Origin: Microbacterium sp. Marseille-Q6648
GTDB lineage: Bacteria > Actinomycetota > Actinomycetes > Actinomycetales > Microbacteriaceae
NCBI RefSeq assembly: GCF_943181415.1
Contig: NZ_CALPBZ010000005.1
Coordinates: forward strand, 62,001-126,000
Reading direction: 5' to 3'
DNA length: 64,000 bases
Under the pieces are notes generated by a model. That model was given only the letters and a program-made list of their open reading frames with translations, was not told the DNA's origin and searched no databases. The position numbers and the translations under genes are program-made. Below are positions 60,229 through 64,000 of this stretch, piece after piece. The stretch's first letter is position 1. The number at the start of each line of letters is the position of its first letter.

Positions 60229-61557
60229 GTGACGCCCACCACCCGCCTCGAGGCGCCGGGCTGGCGCACGTGGACCGTGTGGACGGTGGGCGTCGTCGCC
60301 TACGTCGTCTCGATCATCAACCGCACATCGCTATCATCGGTCGGCGTCGACGCCGCGGTCCGCTTCGACGCCGACGCCTCGGCGCTGTCGATGTTCGCGG
60401 TCATCCAGCTGGCCGTCTACGGCGCGCTCCAGGTGCCGGTGGGCCTCGTGCTGGACCGCGTCGGCGCGCGACCGGTGATCGCCACCGGGATGGTGCTCAT
60501 GGCGGTGGGGCAGCTCGTGATGGCCTTCGCGGACGCGGTGGGCATCGGCATCCTGGCACGCGTGCTCATCGGGGCGGGCGACGCCGCGGTGTTCCCGAGC
60601 GTGCTCCGCGTGATCGCCACCTGGTTCCCGGCCCAGCGCTCGCCGGTGCTGGTGCAGCTGACGGGCATCATCGGGCAACTCGGGCAGATCGTGGCGGTCG
60701 CTCCGCTGGCGGCGCTGCTGCACGCGACCTCGTGGAGCGTGGCGTTCGGCAGCCTCGCGGGCCTGGCCGTCCTCTTCGCGGTCCTGACGTTCGCGATCAT
60801 CCGCAACCGACCCCCCGAGCGGCGCGCCGACCCGGTCGACACCACGGTCGACACCGACACCGGGGCGATCCGGGTCGTGCGATCCTCGGCCGACCTGCGT
60901 GAGGGGTTCCGGGAGTCGTGGGCGCACCCGGCCACGCGGCTCGGGTTCTGGTCGCACTTCACCACCCCGTTCGCGGGGACGGCGTTCGTGCTGCTGTGGG
61001 GGTTCCCCTTCCTCACGGCGGGGCAGGGCTTGAGTCCCGCAGCGGCGTCGCTCGTGATGAGCTCGCTCGTGCTGTTCAGCATCGTGGCCGGCCCCATCAT
61101 CGGAGCGCTGTCGAGCCGGCATCCGACGCGCCGGTCCCGCTGGCTCGTCCTGCCGACCGTCGCCCTGCAGGCCGTCGTCTGGCTCGTGGTGATCGCCTGG
61201 CCGGGACCCGCCCCGGTGTGGCTTCTCATCGTGCTGATGGTCGCCCTGGCGACCGGCGGATCGGCCTCGATGATCGCCTTCGACCATGCCCGCACCTTCA
61301 ATCCGTCGCACCGGCTCAGCACGGCGACCGGCATCGTCAACGGCGGCGGGTTCCTCGCCGCACTCATCGCCATCCTGTTCATCGGCATCGCCATGGACGT
61401 GCAGGGCGCCGGCACGCCCGACACCTACTCGCTCGACGCCTTCCGGATCGCGTTCCTCACGCAGCTGCCGCTGTGGCTGCTCGGCTCGATCGCGATCGTC
61501 ATCGAACGCCGTCGCACGATCCGCCACATCGGAGGGCCCGAGAACTACCCGTGGTGA
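60229..61557 (+). CDS. MFS transporter
   Basis: 442 residues, about 12 membrane helices. The signature loop between helices 2 and 3 is VPVGLVLDRVGARPVI. The DxxGxR-type motif and the second-half repeat are weaker. In the transketolase/polyol-dehydrogenase unit it may import a polyol or export a by-product; substrates are not deducible. GTG start 54 bases after the dehydrogenase gene; TAGCCT at about 60172-60177 could be an internal promoter box. Its stop overlaps the FtsX-type gene (GTGA). Confidence 0.9.
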   Translation: MTPTTRLEAPGWRTWTVWTVGVVAYVVSIINRTSLSSVGVDAAVRFDADASALSMFAVIQLAVYGALQVPVGLVLDRVGARPVIATGMVLMAVGQLVMAFADAVGIGILARVLIGAGDAAVFPSVLRVIATWFPAQRSPVLVQLTGIIGQLGQIVAVAPLAALLHATSWSVAFGSLAGLAVLFAVLTFAIIRNRPPERRADPVDTTVDTDTGAIRVVRSSADLREGFRESWAHPATRLGFWSHFTTPFAGTAFVLLWGFPFLTAGQGLSPAAASLVMSSLVLFSIVAGPIIGALSSRHPTRRSRWLVLPTVALQAVVWLVVIAWPGPAPVWLLIVLMVALATGGSASMIAFDHARTFNPSHRLSTATGIVNGGGFLAALIAILFIGIAMDVQGAGTPDTYSLDAFRIAFLTQLPLWLLGSIAIVIERRRTIRHIGGPENYPW

Positions 61558-63908
61558 ATCTCCCCTCGACCCCACCGGGCACGCTGCGGCTTCTCCGCCG
61601 CCGGTCCGGAGCCCGCCGTGCGCTGCTGGCGACCACGGCGGCCACCGTCGCCGTCGCCGTCGCCGGTGTCTGCATCGTCGTCGGCTGGCTGCCCACCGGA
61701 GCCGACCGGGCGCGGGCCGCGGCCGGCCCCGGGATGAGCGCCGATGATGTGTCCGCGCAGATCGCGGCGGGCTCCGCGTCGCTGGCCTCGATGGGTCCGG
61801 CCCTGGTCGTGGTCGTGCTGTTGAGCGCAGCCGCCGCGGCCGCCCGGCTGAGCGGACTGCGCGGCGCCTCGCGCGAAGCCGAATCCGCGGTGCTGCGGGC
61901 TCGCGGGCTGTCGCGTGCGCAGATCCTCGTCATGGAACTGCGGGAAGCCGCGATCATCGCCGGCACGGGCGGAGCGGCGGGTTGGGTCCTCGGGCTGGGC
62001 GTGCTCATCGCGCTGGGCGCGGGGACCGAACGGGGCCTGTCGACGTGGCCGGTCGCCGCCGCCGCATCGACGGCACTCGGCGCCGTCGTCGTCGGCGCGA
62101 CCATGCTCGCGGTGCGGCGTCCGGCATCCACGATCCGCGCGCGCGGCGCCCGGGCAGCCACAGCCGCCTCGGTGGTGCTGCTGGGCACGGGGGTCGTCGT
62201 GGTGCTGACCCAGCTCGGCACGGCGCTCACCCGCGGTGTCGATCCGATCGTCGTCGTCGCCCCGTCCGTCGTGCTGCTCGCCGCCGCGGTCACGTCCGTC
62301 GCCGCGTTCGCGGGCCTCGCGGCCCTCGCAGACCGCTCCAGCGGGCTCGGTCCCGCCCTCGTGCCGTCGCTCCCGACACGACAGCTCGCCCGTCGCCTTC
62401 CGGTCTACGCCGTCGTCGTGGCGCTGGTCGCGCTGACGGCGGCGCAGGCGGTCTTCGCTGCCGCCTACGACGGCACCTGGACCCGAACCGCCGAGGTCTC
62501 GGCAGCCCTGCGCACCGGCGCCGACCTTCGCGCTGACCTGGCCGGCGATCCCGTCACGCCGCAGCTGGTCGCCGATACGGCAGAGGTGGCCGGCGTGGAC
62601 GACGCCGCGGCCGCCCTCATCGCAGACGTCGAGTTCGGCGGGACCGAGGCCGGGATCGTCGCCCTGCCGGCGGCTGCGGCGGCGAGCGTGATCCCGCGCG
62701 CGACCGGCCTGGACTCCCGCGCATTGACCGAGGCGCTGACCAGCCGCCCCGCAACGGTGACCATCGAGCCGCTGGCCATGGACGGCGACCGCGTGCGCCT
62801 CGCGGCGACGCTGGACACCGAGCGCGTCGCCCTCGCTGAACGGGTGGGGCTCTCGATCGTCGTGCTCGATGCGCGGGGAACCCCTGCCACGATCCGGTTG
62901 GATGCCCTGAGTCTCGATCGGGCCTCAGGCGCCGGGGGCGGCATCCGCATCGTCGCCGAAACCGACCTGCCGAGCGCGGCGGGTCCGTGGCGCCTGCTCG
63001 CCGTGACCGCCTCGCTGCGCGCGGGCGCGGGAACAGCCGCTGTCGAGATATCGCTGTCGCCCACGGGCTCGATACCGGCCGAGGGCACCGGCGTGCTCTC
63101 GGCCGACTCGGGCACGGTCGTGCTGTGGCGAGGCGAGCAGCCCGTCGAGGGGCCACCGCCGGTCGCAGCCGCGATGTCGGCTCCGCTCGCCGAACGCCTG
63201 GGCGCCGGCGTGGGCGACACCCTCGAGTTCCGTTATGCGGGTGCCGGGCGCCGCGGTGAGATCGTGGTCGCCGCCGTCGTGCCCGTGATTCCCGGTGCCG
63301 CCGAGCCGGACGCCGTCTTCGTGCCGCTCGAAGAGCTGACGCTGTCGATGCTGCAGCGCGGCACGACGATCATCGCCCCCGGCTCGGTGTGGGCCTCGGG
63401 AGCTCCCGATGCCGCAACGGCACTTCAATCGATGGTGGACGGCCAGGTCACCACAGCCCGGCCGGGCGTGGCGGCGACGGTCGCCGGGTCGCTCGTGGCG
63501 GGATGGTGGATCGCGACGGCCGCGGCACTCGTCCTCGCCGTGGTGGGGGTGATCGCCGCCCTGCAGACCCTGTCGACCGCACGCCGCGGCGAGGTCGCGG
63601 CGCTGCGCGCACTGGGGGTGCCCGCGCGCACCCAGGCGAACGCGCGGATGCTCGAACTGGCAGCCGTCGGGGCCGGTGCCCTCCTCCTCGGCGTCGGCAC
63701 CGGCGCGGTCGCCGCGGCGCTGACCGTGCCGCGTCTCGTCGACGCGGTCGCCGCGCAGGTCGGTGCGGCGACTCCGGCGATCGCCGGCATCCCCCTCGTC
63801 GCCGCTCTCGCGGCACTCGCCGTCGGACTGGGCGGCGCGGCCGTGTGGACCGCGCGAGACGTGCGACGCCTCGCGTCGCGGGCGACCGTCGGAGAGGACG
63901 CGCGATGA
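61554..63908 (+). CDS. FtsX-type ABC transporter permease
   Basis: 784 residues. One N-terminal membrane helix (about 20-45), then helices in two blocks around a large extracellular domain (about 290-610) and an FtsX C-terminal domain (about 655-775) with TLSTARRGEVAALRALGVPA, the typical cytoplasmic loop. A first FtsX-like domain with ESAVLRARGLSRAQILVMEL lies near residue 105-140. Such permeases belong to lipoprotein-, peptide- or antibiotic-export ABC systems; the ATPase would lie to the right of the window. The GTG overlaps the MFS stop, an odd coupling because the proteins look unrelated. Confidence 0.85.
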   Translation: MNLPSTPPGTLRLLRRRSGARRALLATTAATVAVAVAGVCIVVGWLPTGADRARAAAGPGMSADDVSAQIAAGSASLASMGPALVVVVLLSAAAAAARLSGLRGASREAESAVLRARGLSRAQILVMELREAAIIAGTGGAAGWVLGLGVLIALGAGTERGLSTWPVAAAASTALGAVVVGATMLAVRRPASTIRARGARAATAASVVLLGTGVVVVLTQLGTALTRGVDPIVVVAPSVVLLAAAVTSVAAFAGLAALADRSSGLGPALVPSLPTRQLARRLPVYAVVVALVALTAAQAVFAAAYDGTWTRTAEVSAALRTGADLRADLAGDPVTPQLVADTAEVAGVDDAAAALIADVEFGGTEAGIVALPAAAAASVIPRATGLDSRALTEALTSRPATVTIEPLAMDGDRVRLAATLDTERVALAERVGLSIVVLDARGTPATIRLDALSLDRASGAGGGIRIVAETDLPSAAGPWRLLAVTASLRAGAGTAAVEISLSPTGSIPAEGTGVLSADSGTVVLWRGEQPVEGPPPVAAAMSAPLAERLGAGVGDTLEFRYAGAGRRGEIVVAAVVPVIPGAAEPDAVFVPLEELTLSMLQRGTTIIAPGSVWASGAPDAATALQSMVDGQVTTARPGVAATVAGSLVAGWWIATAAALVLAVVGVIAALQTLSTARRGEVAALRALGVPARTQANARMLELAAVGAGALLLGVGTGAVAAALTVPRLVDAVAAQVGAATPAIAGIPLVAALAALAVGLGGAAVWTARDVRRLASRATVGEDAR

Positions 63909-64000
63909 GTCACCGCCTCTCGGTCGCCGCGATGCTGCGCCGGCACCTGCGCGCCGGGCTGCGCGGGGGCGTGGCGGTCTTCGCCCTGGTCCTCCTCGTC
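63905..64000 (+). CDS. Start of a further membrane protein (ABC permease-like, cut by window edge)
   Basis: The ATG at 63905 overlaps the previous stop (ATGA). The 32 visible residues begin MSHRLSVAAMLRRHLRAGLR, followed by the start of a hydrophobic segment (VAVFALVLLV). This is the beginning of an FtsX-type permease in layout, but too little is seen to be sure. Confidence 0.6.
   Translation, partial: MSHRLSVAAMLRRHLRAGLRGGVAVFALVLLV

Noticed and set aside
1-64000. Prophage, insertion sequence or genomic island
   Set aside because: No integrase, transposase or phage structural gene, no tRNA-end duplication, and composition is even apart from one AT-rich control region.
1-64000. Riboswitch leaders
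   Set aside because: Inspected the upstream regions of transporter and metabolic genes; most leaders are absent or under 100 bases and no known aptamer pattern was recognised.

Overview
The window is high-GC actinobacterial chromosome, most like Microbacterium or a close Microbacteriaceae relative. Signs of this are densely packed genes with ATGA/GTGA overlaps, many GTG starts, many apparently leaderless start codons with a TANNNT box 5-7 bases upstream, and typical Microbacteriaceae small proteins such as the DUF7882-like pair. I see no rRNA, prophage, insertion sequence or CRISPR array. The assignment rests on protein and codon style only.

Layout. 1-5943: LacI-type regulator (cut by the window edge) divergent from a sugar ABC importer (binding protein plus two permeases, no ATPase) and a GH3 beta-glucosidase. 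6014-9717: small proteins, a zinc-ribbon SDR protein, a Nudix hydrolase coupled to a truncated DUF5996 protein, a GlsB/YeaQ membrane protein and a DksA/TraR-type zinc finger. 9783-17609: a serine-translation neighbourhood (tRNA-Ser GCT, tRNA-Ser TGA, serS) interleaved with a PAS-GAF-GGDEF protein, two tandem LCP cell-wall ligases, a HAD hydrolase, and a GIY-YIG nuclease nested in arrays of a 117-bp palindromic repeat. 17694-29423: housekeeping and accessory genes (diacylglycerol-kinase-like, ROK, class III aminotransferase, FUSC, DUF7882 pair, SLC13, manA, AlaX-like, PAP2, quinone-oxidoreductase-like).

29610-37407 is the most unusual block. A five-gene, translationally coupled minus-strand operon encodes a membrane OpgC-type acyltransferase fused to a GH26-like domain with altered catalytic residues, a BcsA-like processive GT2 with a large insertion and no PilZ domain, and a full STAS / anti-sigma-kinase / PP2C partner-switching set with no sigma factor. 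It converges on a secreted GH26 enzyme with intact catalytic residues. I infer an extracellular glycan system gated by partner switching.

37521-44058 is an alpha-galactoside unit: ROK regulator divergent from GH36 alpha-galactosidase and an ABC importer whose last permease carries an apparent one-base frameshift. 44051-46615 holds a CinA-GNAT fusion and a lipoprotein coupled to a CDF metal exporter.

46619-56832 is a ten-gene minus-strand operon for a C4 polyol or ketose (erythritol, threitol or erythrulose type): zinc alcohol dehydrogenase, DUF2291, ribose-type ABC importer, fused DhaK-DhaL kinase, RpiB-like and TpiA-like isomerases, DeoR regulator and PfkB kinase. The divergent unit at 57047-61557 (transketolase, sorbitol-dehydrogenase-like protein, MFS carrier) would consume the erythrose-4-phosphate. 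An AT-rich dyad lies between them. The window ends in FtsX-type ABC permease genes.
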